Made by a program: the position numbers and the translations under genes | Notes under the pieces: model-generated | Told to the model about the DNA's origin: nothing | Database searches by the model: none | What the model saw: the letters and a program-made list of their open reading frames with translations, nothing else | Assembly (NCBI GenBank): GCA_947179155.2 | Contig: OX359273.1 | Span: forward strand, 15,498,001 to 15,562,000 | Direction of reading: 5' to 3' | DNA length: 64,000 bases | Source: Hedera helix | Taxonomy: Eukaryota; Streptophyta; Magnoliopsida; Apiales; Araliaceae | Shown here: positions 47,256 through 59,299 of the stretch, in pieces | Layout: each line of letters starts with the position of its first letter | How positions within the stretch are numbered: the stretch's first letter is position 1

Positions 47256-47720
47256 TGTGACGACCACAAATCCGGGTTCCTTTAACCTCGGATCCGGTTC
47301 AACACTAGTACTACTTTTCTTTATTGTTCATGAATTACAACAATATTATAATTGCTAAATAATCATTTATTTACAACTTTACATCATCTCTTTCTATTCC
47401 AGAATCGCAATCTTTAAAATCCTATTACCCCTTTGAGATCATATGCATAATGACTCTATCACACCATCCTATTATCCTTATACATAAAGGACAACGTCTG
47501 AAAATGATATTAAAATTAATATGTAAATGTTCTGTTAACATTTCAAGTTTGTTAATCTATAGCACAACAAAACTTAAACTCTTCATATATACTTACACAA
47601 GTAAATGAAGTAATCTACCCCAAGGTTTTACTATGAAAGCACCTACGCTTCAATCTTGATGACTCGTTAGTCAATCTTCATCTTTGCCTCTACCGAAGTA
47701 ATCGGCTTCTTCAAGCTACT

Positions 47721-48020
47721 CTGTAATGTTTTGTTTTAAGCAAGGGTGAGCACGACGGCTCAGCAAGTCTAACAGTTTCACATAAAACGTAAAACAGTTC
47801 AATCATGCTTCATGCTTCATGCATACTATGCTTTGCAGTACATACATATTTCATGCATAACATGCCTCGCATTTAATCTACGCTTCATGTCTAGTATCTA
47901 TCATGACATACAGTGCAATGAGAACAATTGTCTTAAATCAACTACCACATATCAACAGTTCAAGTCAACTTGTTTCACAAAGGCACATTAAAACATATTT
48001 GCACATTTTGAAAAACTTGC
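47721..48020 (-). other. Candidate GC-AG leader intron with hairpin, LTR F2
   Basis: Minus strand: donor CCAG|GCAAGTTTTTC at 48021/48020; hairpin TGAGC-CGTCGT-GCTCA near 47748-47763; acceptor AACATTACAG at 47721. Length 300 nt. Confidence 0.55.
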
Positions 48021-48440
48021 CTGGTTCGCTTCTACCAGTTACGCTTATTTGCGTCTTGCGTTCAACCTACAATTTATATAGGAAATTGAAATAATCATTA
48101 GATATAATTACTATTACTTAGCCTTTATATAAGACTCTAACTTTAAATTATGAACTCTTAAGATGTCCGACAAACGAACCCTTAAGTTCCGGACAAAACC
48201 CTTAGCCCAAACCTAGTTGGACATATCGGGTACGCTTAACCATCTTTCACCAATACTTTGCGTTCTTCATACAACCTATATTTTATAAGTTGTCTAATAT
48301 TTAATCACTAATGGACTCTTACCTTGGTTTAATTCAATTAAACTTTCTTCTTTACGCAACTTAATGATTTGAACATTTAGTAATGTACCAAATATCTCAA
48401 AATATTATCTACCTTTGATAATGTATAACTACAATCAAAT

Positions 48441-48935
48441 ATTATTAACCCTTTAATAATATTTTAATCACTTATTAATATTATTAACCCTTTAATAATA
48501 TTTTAATCACTTATTAATATTATTAACAATTTAATAATATTTTAATCACTTATTAATATTATTAACTATTTAATAATATTTTAACCACTTATTAATATTA
48601 TTAATCATTTAATAATATTTTAATCACTTATTAATATTATTAATCATTTAATAATATTTTAATCACTTATTAATATTATTAACCTTTTAATAATATTTTA
48701 ATCACTTATTAATATTATTAACCATTTAATAATATTTTAATCACTTATTAATATTATTAACCTTTTAATAATATTTTAATCACTTATTAATATTATTAAC
48801 CATTTAATAATATTTTAATCAGTTATTAATATTATTAACCTTTTAATAATATTTTAATCACTTATTAATATTATTAACCATTTAATAATATTTTAATCAC
48901 TTATTAATATTATTAACCATTTAATAATATTTTAA
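48441..48935. repeat. 39-bp AT-rich tandem array in LTR F2 (about 12.5 copies)
   Basis: Units start at 48441, 48480 and 48519 and continue with an exact 39-bp period. Each contains the inverted repeat AATAATATT and AATATTATT. Copies differ mainly in the few bases after TTAA. F1 has no such regular array. Confidence 0.95.
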
Positions 48936-49356
48936 CAATCCTCAAATCCTTTAATGATTATTTAAATAATAATCTCTTAGTTAATTAATCTCATTTATTA
49001 TTTAATATTCATTAAATAATAAATGATCATTTTATTCACTTTATCTCTCTTTAATTATTATTTAATATCATTTAAATAATAATTAACTAATTATCCTTAT
49101 TTATTAAAATAATAAATAATTACCTTATTAACTTCATCTTTCTTTAATTACCATTTAATATCCTTTAAATAATAATTAATGATAATAATAGTTTTTATTT
49201 ACTTTATTTATTATTTATTATAAATAATAAATAATTATTAAAGTTGGGTCCCAAATTAATTATATTAATTTTTAAGCAATTTTATCAATTTTGGACTTAA
49301 AAGACCAAAACCGACCCGACCCGGAACGAAAAACTCACTGGCCGTGAACAGTGTCA

Positions 49357-49370
49357 AGGGCCCCGGCCCT
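49357..49370. repeat. GC-rich palindrome in LTR F2
   Basis: AGGGCC-CC-GGCCCT, close to a GAACAGTG motif (49346), as in LTR D. Confidence 0.75.
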
Positions 49371-50214
49371 CCTTTTACAAAGGAAACAAGGGCCCCGACC
49401 CTCCTCTTGCAGAATCTGCAGAATTGCCATTTTCTGATTTTTCAACTTTTGCTCCTTTGATTAAAACTTGAATAAAATGAAATCTACAAATCCAAATGAC
49501 CTCAAATTGGTATCGATGGATTCGTATCTTCCTAAACTACAATATTCCATCATTGGATCAAATTTTTGGAAAATTTTTGGTTATGAAAAATAGCCACAAA
49601 GTGGAATGTTTGCACATTGAGTTCTTAAAATGGCCTTCTTTGGTCTAAAAATCATATATTGACCATAACAACTCACATGAACATTATACCAACTAGGTTT
49701 TGTTCTTAACTTATATATTTACCATATCAAAGAAGAAAATTTCAAACACAACCTCTAGCTTTCAAAATGAAATGCTGTAAATCACAACCCCAACTAGGGT
49801 TTACCGGTAAAAATCTATATGAACATTTCTACCACTTTTAAGCATACCGCTCATACCAAAACATGATTTAACTATATGAAATCATGAATCTACCTATATA
49901 TCATAGATCTAGACTTCTAGAGCATCAAAATTACTTTTGATCGGTTAAAAATATATTTTGACCGATTAAAACTTATATAGACTATAAAAATGAAATAGGT
50001 GAAGGTTAGATCACTTTTGAACCTCTTGATCATGGATGCTCCTCTTCCTCTTGACATGATCTTGGCTTGTGACCTCCTCTTGTCCATCCTCTAGCAAATT
50101 TTCCTTGGTGGAAATCTCCAACAATGCTCTCCCTTCTCTCTAGAATTCTTTCATCTCTCTAAAAATATTACCAAGCATAGAAATGACCAACATTGCTCAT
50201 GTGTTGGTGATTTC

Positions 50215-50222
50215 TATTTATA
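50215..50222 (-). promoter_or_regulatory. TATA box of LTR F2
   Basis: TATAAATA on the minus strand, followed (toward lower coordinates) by a GAGAGAAGGGAGAG leader. Confidence 0.7.
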
Positions 50223-50495
50223 GAACTCTAGGAGTACTTCATTAACTTCTTAATCAACCAACCTTGGTGCAATTAGAAGCTAAATTGGTGATTACTATTA
50301 CTTTGAATGACTAGCTTGATTGACCAAGTGATTGGCATGCATCAAGCTTGCTTACAAGCTATTGGTTGAGTGAAATAAAAGCAATATAAGTGCAACAAGC
50401 CACCCCCAAGTGGGCCCCTCTAAAATCTCAGCAAAATGCCCTTTTTAATCTCCATTTTTGCTTTATTTTTTCTTCATTTAATATACATATATACA

Positions 50496-50498
<3 letters not shown>

Positions 50499-50534
<36 letters not shown>
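50499..50534. repeat. (AT)n microsatellite in U3 of F2
   Basis: About 36 bp of AT. F3 has a similar tract at 28319-28340. Confidence 0.95.
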
Positions 50535-50542
<8 letters not shown>

Positions 50543-51649
50543 GATCAATTGTTGACCAATTTTGACTATCATTTGGGCTCCACATTGGACTCTAGGATTG
50601 AATATATTGAGTTCATCAGTTTAATTAGTTTGGGCTCAATTTATTTATTACATTGGACTAACATTAAATACCCTATGTTACATTTAATTAAAACAAACAT
50701 TGGGCTTGATTAATTATAACTTGGATCAAGGCTTAATTAAATACATGAACTACTAGGTTAATTAATTTGACCTAGTTTAATACCTCATTTGGACTTATAT
50801 TATAGTCCAATTAAATTTGATTTAATTTATTCTACCACATTGGGTTATATAATTAACTCATCCATAGTTAATTCTCATCACCACTCTCCTTTTTCTAGTA
50901 ATTCACCAACGTTTGGTTAATGCTCTCTCATGTCTACCAACTAGGGTTATTCAATTAACCCTACATTAGTTAATTCTCTATACTCAATAATATTTTTCAA
51001 CACTTTGACTAACATTGGACTTTTAAATGTTTGGGCTACATAGTTTACCTTCCATTGGGCTCTCTTATTAAATTACCCACCTTCATGTAAATATTCCCAT
51101 ATTGGGCTAACACATATAATCCTTTTGGGCTAGTCCACTAGTAGTAATTAAATTACTTGGACTCTATACCACAACTTAATAATTAAGTTAATTACTTAAT
51201 CAATTAACTTATTAATATTGTCATTCTAGACAATCATTCTAGCTTTACAATAACTTTAAACCTTAACTAATATAATTAACTTAATTAATTATATTTTATG
51301 TCTTTCCTTCTTACTCCATTTTTAAACTAATTAATTTATTAGTTTAATTGAATACTTAATTTACTTCACACATCATCTTGTTTGACTAACAAACTCAACT
51401 CTAGGTATATATATTAATATAATCACCTTCACTTTTCAATTGAATTTATTTTCTTAATAAATTCTCTACAAGCATCGTTAAAATATTCCCACATTTAATT
51501 TTCTAACAAATACCTTATGTTAAAAAAAAAAAAAATGTTCACCCATTTTCTATACATCTTACTTCTCAAATTCTAGGTTTTAAACCTTAACCTTTAATAA
51601 AATCAATTAAGATATTATTTAAAATCTTGAAAATATTTGGGATATTACA

Positions 51650-52452
51650 GAAGACTTGTGTGCGTTGTACGCATTGTTTTCAATGCGAGAGTGATAGGAT
51701 TGCTCCTTTTGAGGGTAACCAATGTATAACAAAGTAATATAACTCTAATTCACATAGTTCTTTTCAAATTTTGAGGAAATATCAAAACGAATAGCAAGTT
51801 TCCTCAAATGAAGACTTGTGTGCATTGTACGCATTGTTTTTAATGCGAGAGTGATAGGATTGCTTCTTTTGAGGCTAACTGATGTATAACGAAGTAATAA
51901 AACTGTAATTGACCTCTTTCTCTGCAAATTTTGAGGAAATATCGAAACGAATATCGAGTTTCCTTAATTGAAGACTTATGTGTGTTGTACGTATTGTTCT
52001 CAATGCGAGAGTGATAGAATTGCTCATTTTGAGGCTAACCGATGTATAACAAAGTAATATGACTCTAATTCACCTAGTTCTTTGTAAATTTTGAGTAAAA
52101 TATCAAAACGAATAGCAAGTTTCCTGAGGTGAAGACTTGTGTGCGTTATACGCATTGTTTTCAATGCGAGAGTGATAGGATTGCCCCTTTTGAGGCTAAC
52201 CGATGTATATCGAAGTAATATGACTCTTCATCACCTATTTGTTTGCATATTTAGAGGAAATAACGAAACGAAAAGCAAGTTTCCTCAAATGAAGACTTGT
52301 GTGTGTTGTACGCATTGTTTTCAATGCGAGAGTGATAGGATTGCCCCTTTTGAGGCTAACCGATGTATAACGAAGTAATATGACTCTAATTCACCTAGTT
52401 CTTTGCAAATTTTGAGGAAATATCAAAACGAATAGCAAGTTTCCTCAGGTGA
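51650..52452 (+). repeat. 160-bp satellite, block S5 (5 monomers)
   Basis: Direct orientation. In phase with S4 and S6 once F2 and A4 are removed. Confidence 0.96.
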
Positions 52453-53179
52453 TGTAACGCCCCCAAAATCCCCGCGCTTTTAACTGCGGCGGACCTTGTG
52501 CGTTAACTCTATACATCTATCAACTTAACCAATGATCCCATAATCATATTGGTTGAATTAGTCTTATGTTAGACTATACATTAAAAATTTCTCTTAACTT
52601 TGTCCCTGGATCTTAACTTGATCTCAGTCTCATAAGTATACAAGTATCAACTTGTATTTCATCCGTATAAATGGATAAAACCATATATAATGGTTTAATT
52701 TTAACCTTAGGATTTAAATATTCTATATACGTCCACTTGTAACGGTCTCATTCGTTCTACAAGTATCAATATACAAAGATATCTCTTCATATCAATAATC
52801 CTACTTATATGGTATTCAGAATAGTAATAACGAGTTATACCTGGGTCCGAGGAACCTTAACGATGGATTTGACCAGTCAACATCGCTTAGTTCTGTCTCA
52901 GATGTACAGCACTCACAAGTTAGTTACCGATCCTCATCCAGATAAATAGATCATTATCAATACTATGTTAAATTTTAACAATTCTAGGTTATATCAAAAT
53001 AAAGACATAACAACATTCTGATGATAATTATTTATATCATTCATTCAATATTCGGTTACATGTTTGTTTGTTCGTATTACAACAGTCATTATGACATATA
53101 CAAATACAATCAATTTACATGAAAACCTAATCTATGCTGCATCTTTAAGTTCATGATCTTCTTAACGTTCATTTTTAAT

Positions 53180-53510
53180 CTGCAAATAAGGTTTTATTCG
53201 CAAGAATGAGCACGACGGCTCAGCAAGTCTAACATATAGCACATACGCAGTTTATGCTTTCATATAAACTTTAACATGCATTGACTGAACATAATTCTCC
53301 ATTTAATATCACATATAACTCACGTTCCAACAATTTATATCACATTGACACACAAAGTGTATAAATCATGTTCGTAAATCGTAAATCGTAAACATAAAAC
53401 ATTAAAGACTTCACATATCATCTATTGCATAATAACATGACATTACACATCTCATTTAACATTTTAACAATACTACACAAGTAGCACATAGCAAGAGTTA
53501 GAAGACTTGC
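53180..53510 (-). other. Candidate GC-AG leader intron with hairpin, LTR A4
   Basis: Minus strand: AAG|GCAAGTCTTC at 53511/53510; hairpin near 53206-53221; TTATTTGCAG at 53180. It is kept in A4 although the upstream long interval is gone. A 43-nt mini-exon (53511-53553) lies between. Confidence 0.5.
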
Positions 53511-53650
53511 CTTAAAACCATGTTTTAGGGTTTCCCGGGAAATCGTTAAACGCCTTTTATTATTGCAAGCTTTAACTATTTCTTTGCAATCTCTTGATTA
53601 TAGGAATTTTGCTTTGAAAATTATTGAAAAAAATGAAGAGCTTAGCTCTC

Positions 53651-53658
53651 TATTTATA
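53651..53658 (-). promoter_or_regulatory. TATA box of LTR A4
   Basis: TATAAATA on the minus strand, about 97 bp from the missing-interval junction. Confidence 0.75.
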
Positions 53659-56600
53659 GGAAAACCAAGGGTCGGGGTAGTTTGGTCATTAGTTTAAAAG
53701 ACCAAGGGCCTTTTAGTCTTTTCTCCCTAGCGCTTGCATCATCGCTTACATCACCCTTCTTCTTATTGGTCCATTCATTTTCACTTGGATTTAGTTCAAA
53801 ACAAATCGTGCTAGTTCTTTTTCAGTTAGTGTAATCGTGCTAGTTCTCCCTAGTTTAGTTACACTAACTTAGTTACACTAACTTAGTTACACATAACCTA
53901 GTTTGATTTCAACTAATTAATTAAATAGTATAATACATTAGTATTTATACGTATTTCTTCCGTATAATACATCGTATAATATTCGTATTCTACTGGTATG
54001 ATACCTCGTATTATTCTCGTATTAATCTCGTATAATCTTTCGTATAATCCTCGTATTATACATTACATTATACATTTATTATTCTCGTATTCCTTCCGTA
54101 TTCGCTACGTATTCATCTAGTAATCTCCATAAATTATTTTGGGTAAAAATTTTATTGGTCAAAATGCATCTACTGTCAATAAAAATGCTATTCAGGAATG
54201 TGAATTTTCAAAATTCGGAAGAAAAAAATTTCTAAATGAATAGTGTTTTACACGCTTTTCGAGTAAAACTTTTATTGGCTAATTAATATCTATACTTTAT
54301 ATAAATGCTATTTCGTGAAATACGATATATCAAAATATCGAAAAGAACAGTCAAAAAGACGACAAACGTTTTCTCTTAAATCGTGACATTTTCGTCTTTT
54401 TCTCCAGAAAATTTTATTGGTTCTCTGGCATCTAAACATCATATTATCACTATGTCGTGAAATACAAGAAGTCCTACAGATGAAAGAAACGATCAAACGA
54501 ATGAAAAATGTTTCTTTGTGAATAGTGCTTTTACACGTTTTTCGAGAAAAAACTTTTATTGACTGTTACGTGTTTTCAAATCGTGGGAAGGTTGAATCTT
54601 GAAACGGAATGTCAATTTGACCTTCACATTTTGCTCAGGGGCCTAGGTTATTTCCTAGGGTTTAGACCCTAGGGTTTAGGGTTTAGGTTTTAACTTTTTT
54701 TTCCAATTTAGGTTTTTGCCCTAAATTGACTTCTGATTTTTAATAAGTGTTAAGGTTAACTACTTGAACCAAAACACAAAATCCTATACATAGATATTTC
54801 ATACAGCACATTTAAAAGCTCAATTCAAGCTTTACTAATCACATAACATATAGTTTAGGTTAAAGATTTTAACCTCTTAGTTGTATACGATCGTAATTTC
54901 GAGTCGTATATATTCTTTAAGATAGCTCAAGGTATGCTTGAGTAATCGATCTTAGGTTTTGAATTGACAACCTTGCTTAGATCTTGTTAGATCACTTTGA
55001 AAGTATTTGGGATATTACAGGTGAAGACTTGTGTGCGTTGTACACATTATTTTCACTGCGAGAGTGATAGGATTGCCCCTTTTGAGGCTAACCGATGTAT
55101 AACGAAGTAATATGACTCTTAATCACCTATTTGTTTGCATATTTTGAGGAAATAACGAAACAAAAAGCAAGTTTCCTCAAATGAAGACTTGTGTGCGTTG
55201 TACGCATTGTTTTCAATGCGAGACTGATAGGATTGCTCCTTTTGAGGCTAACCGATGTATAACGAAGTACTATGACTCTAATTCACCTCTCTCTTTGCAA
55301 AATTTTAGGAAATATCGAAATGAATAGCAAGTTCCCTCAAGTGAAGACTTGTGTGCGTTGTACGCATTGTTTTCAATGCGAGAGTGATAGAATTGCCCCT
55401 TTTAAGGCTAACCAATGTATAACGACGTAATATGACTTTTAATCACCTATTTGTTTGCATATTTTGAGGAAATAACGAAACGAAAAGCAAGTTTCCTCAA
55501 ATGAAGACTTGTGTGCGTTGTACGCATTGTTTTCTATGCGAGAGTGATATGATTGCTCCTTCTGAGGCTAACCGATGTATAACAAAGTAATATGACTCTA
55601 ATTCACCTAGTTCTTTTCAAATTTTGAGGAAATATCGAAACGAATAGCAAGTCTCCTCAAATGAAGACTTGTGTGCATTGTACGCATTGTTTTTAATGCG
55701 AGAGTGATATGATTGCTCCTTTTGAGGCTAAACGATGTATAACGAAATAAGATAACTCTAATTGACCTATTTCTTTGCAAATTTTGACAAAATATAGAAA
55801 CGAATAGCGAGTTTCCTCAATTGAAGACTTGTGTGTGTTGTACGCATTGTTCTCAATGCGAGAGTGATAGAATTGTTCATTTTTAGGCTAACCGATGTAG
55901 AACAAAGTAATATGACTCTAATTCACCTAGTTCTTTGCAAAATTTGAGGAAATATCGAAATGAATAGCTGGTTCCGTCAAGTGAAGACTTGTGTGCATTG
56001 TACGCATTATTTTCAGTGCGAGAGTGATACCTTTTGAGGCTAACCGATGTATAACCAAGTAATATGACTCTTAATCACCTATTTGTTTGCATATTTTAAG
56101 GAAATAACGAAACGAAAAGAAAGTTTTCTCAAATGAAGAATTGTGTGCGTTGTATGCATTGTTTTCAATGCGGGAGTGATAGGATTGCTCCTTGTGAGGC
56201 CAACCGATGTATAACAAAGTAATAGACTCTAATTCACTTAGTTCTTTTCAAATTTTGAGAAAATATCGAAACGAAGAACAAGTTTCCTCAAATGAAGACT
56301 TGTGTGCATTGTATGCGTTGTTTTCAATGCGATAGTGATTGGATTGCTCCTTTTGAGGCTAACCGATGTATAACGAAGTAATTTAACTATAATTCACCTA
56401 TTTCTTTGCAAATTTTGAGGAAATATCAAAACGAATAGCGAGTTTCCTCAATTGAAGACTTGTGTGTGTTGTACGCATTGTTTTCAATACGAGAGTGGTA
56501 GGATTGCCCCTTTGAGGCTAACCAATGTATAACGAAGTAATATGACTCTTAATCAACTATTTGTTTCCATATTTTAAGGAAATAACGAAACGAAAAGCAA

Positions 56601-59299
56601 GTTTCCTCAAAGGAAGACTTGTGTGCGTTGTAGGCATTGTTTTCAATGCGAGAGTGATACGATTGCTCCTTTTGAGGCTAACCGATATATAACGATGTAC
56701 TATGACTCTAATTCACCTATCACTTTGCAAAATTTGAGAAAATATCGAAACGAATAGCAAGTTCCCTCAAGTGAAGCCTTGTGTGCGTTGTACGCATTGG
56801 CTTCAATACGGGAGTGATAGGATTTCCCCTTTTGAGGCTAACCGATGTATAACGAAGTAATATGACTCTTAATCCCCTATTTGTTTGCATATTTTAAAGA
56901 AATTACGAAACGATAATCATGTTTCCTCAATTGAAGACTTGTGTGTGTTGTACGCATTGTTTTCAATGCAAGAGTGATAGGATTGGCCCTTTGAGGCTAA
57001 CCGATGTATAACGAAGTAATATCACTCCTAATCACCTATTTGTTTGCATATTTTAAGGAAATAACGAAACGAAAAGCATGTTTCCTCAAATGAAGACTTG
57101 TGTGCGTTGTACGCATTGTTTTCAATACGAGAGGGATAGGAATGTCTCCTTTTGAGGCTAACCGATGTATAACAAAGTAATATGACTCTAATTCACCTAG
57201 TTCTTTTCAAATTTTGAGGAAATATCAAAATGAATAGCAAGTTTCCTAAAATGAAGACTTGTGTGCATTGTACGCATTGTTTTCAATGCGAGAGTGATTG
57301 GATTGCTCTTTTTGAGGCTAACCGATGTATAACGAAGTAATTTAACTCTAATTCACTTATTTCTTGGCAAATATTGAGGAAATATCGAAACGAATAGGAA
57401 GTTTCCTCAAATGAAGACTTGTGTGCATTGTACGCATTGTTTTCAATGGGAGAGTGATAGGATTGCTCCTTTTGAGGCTAACCGATGTATAACAAAGTAA
57501 TATGACTCTAATTCACCTAGTTCTTTTCAAAATTTGAGGAAATATCGAAACGAATAGCAAGTTTCCTCAAGTGAAGACTTGTGTGCATTATACGCATTGT
57601 TTTCAATGCGAGAGTGAATGGATTGCTCCTTTTGAGGCTAACCGATGTATAACAAAGTAATATGACTCTAATTTACCTAGTTCTTTTGAAATTTTGAGGA
57701 AATATTGAAACGAATAGCAGATTTCCTAAAATGAAGACTTGTGTGCATTGTACGCATTGTTTTCAATGCGAGAGTGATTAGATTGCTCCTTTTGAGGCTA
57801 ACCGATGTATAACGAAGTAATTTAACTCTAATTCACTTATTTTTTTGCAAATTTTGAGAAAATATCGAAACGAATAGCAAGTTTCCTCAAATGAAGACTT
57901 GTGTGCATTGTACACATTGTTTTGAATGCGAGAGTGATAGAATTGCTCATTTTGAGGCTAACCGATATATAACAAAGTAATATGACTCTAATTCACCTAG
58001 TTCTTTGCAAATTTTGAGGAAATATCAAAACGAATAGCAAGTTTAATCAGGTGAAGACTTGTGTGCGTTGTACACATTATTTTCAATGCGAGAGTGATAG
58101 GATTGCCCCTTTTGATGATAACCGATGTATAACGAAGTAGTATGACTCTAATTCACCTATCTCTTTGCAAAATTTGAGGAAATATCGAAACAAAAAGCAA
58201 GTTCCCTCAAGTGAAGACTTGTGTGCGTTGTACGCATTGTTTTCAATGCGAGAGTGATACCTTTTGAGGCTAACCGATGTATAACCAAGTAATATGACTC
58301 TTAATGACCTATTTGTTTGCATATTTTAAGGAAATAACGAAACGAAAAGCAAGTTTCTTTAAATGAAGACTTGTTTGCATTGTACGCATTGTTTTCAATG
58401 CGAGAGTGATAGAATTGCTCCTTTTGAGGCTAACCGATGTATAACGAAGTACTATGACTCTAATTCACCTATCTCTTTGCAAAATTTGAGGAAATATCGA
58501 AACAAATAGCAAGTTCCCTCAAGTGAGGACTTATGTGTGTTTTACGCATTGTTCTCAATGCGAGATCGATAGAATTGGTGATTTTGAGGCTAATCGATGT
58601 AGAACAAAGTAATATGACTCTAATTCACCTAGTTCTTTGCAAATTTTGAGGAAATATCAAAACGAATAGCAAGTTTCCTCAAATGAAGACTTGTGTGCGT
58701 TGTATGCATTGTTTTCAATGCGAGAGTGATAAGATTGCTCATTTTGAGTCTAACCGATGTATAACGAATTACTATGACTCTAATTCACCTATCTCTTTGC
58801 AAAATTTGAGGAAATATCGAAACAAAAAGCAAGTTCCCTCAAGTGAAGACTTGTGTGCGTTGTACGCATTGTTTTCAATGCGAGAGTGATACCTTTTGAG
58901 GCTAACCGATGTATAACAAAATAATATGACTCTTAATCACCTATTTGTTTGCATATTTTAAGGAAATAACGAAACGAAAAGCAAGTTTCCTTAAATGAAG
59001 ACTTGTGTGCGTTGTATGCATTGTTTTCAATGAGGGAGTGATAGGATTGCTCATTCTGAGGTTAACTGATGTATAACAAAGTAATATGACTCTAATTCAC
59101 CTAGTTCTTTTCAAATTTTGAGAAAATATCGAAACGGATAACAAGTTTCCTCGAATGAAGACTTGTGTGCGTTGTACGCATGGTTTTCAACGCGAGAGTG
59201 ATTGGATTGCTCCTTTTGAGGCTAACCGATGTATAACGAAGTACTATGACTCTAATTCACCTATCTCTTTGCAAAATTTGAGGAAATATCGAAACGAAT

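Larger units (their letters stand above)
47256..51649 (-). mobile_element. Solo LTR F2
   Basis: 4,394-bp minus-strand LTR starting TGTAATATCCCAAATATTTT at 51649 and ending GTGGTCGTCACA at 47256. Target GAAGG on the left and GAAGA on the right differ by one base; the satellite consensus is GAAGA. Removing F2 restores the satellite monomer. Its first 22-25 bases match the inner start of LTR A, though the rest does not. It carries a TATA box, a 39-bp AT array, a GC hairpin and a GC-AG module. Confidence 0.92.
52453..55019 (-). mobile_element. Solo LTR A4, lacking the long intron interval
   Basis: 2,567-bp minus-strand LTR starting TGTAATATCCC at 55019 and ending GGGGGCGTTACA at 52453, target duplication GGTGA (52448-52452 and 55020-55024). 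It begins at the inner LTR start. Compared with A3 it lacks the 1,263-nt GT-AG interval (junction 53554/53553), and near 52736-52785 a stretch of about 230 bp is replaced by a shorter unrelated one. TATA box at 53651-53658 (minus). The U3 matches A3. Confidence 0.92.
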
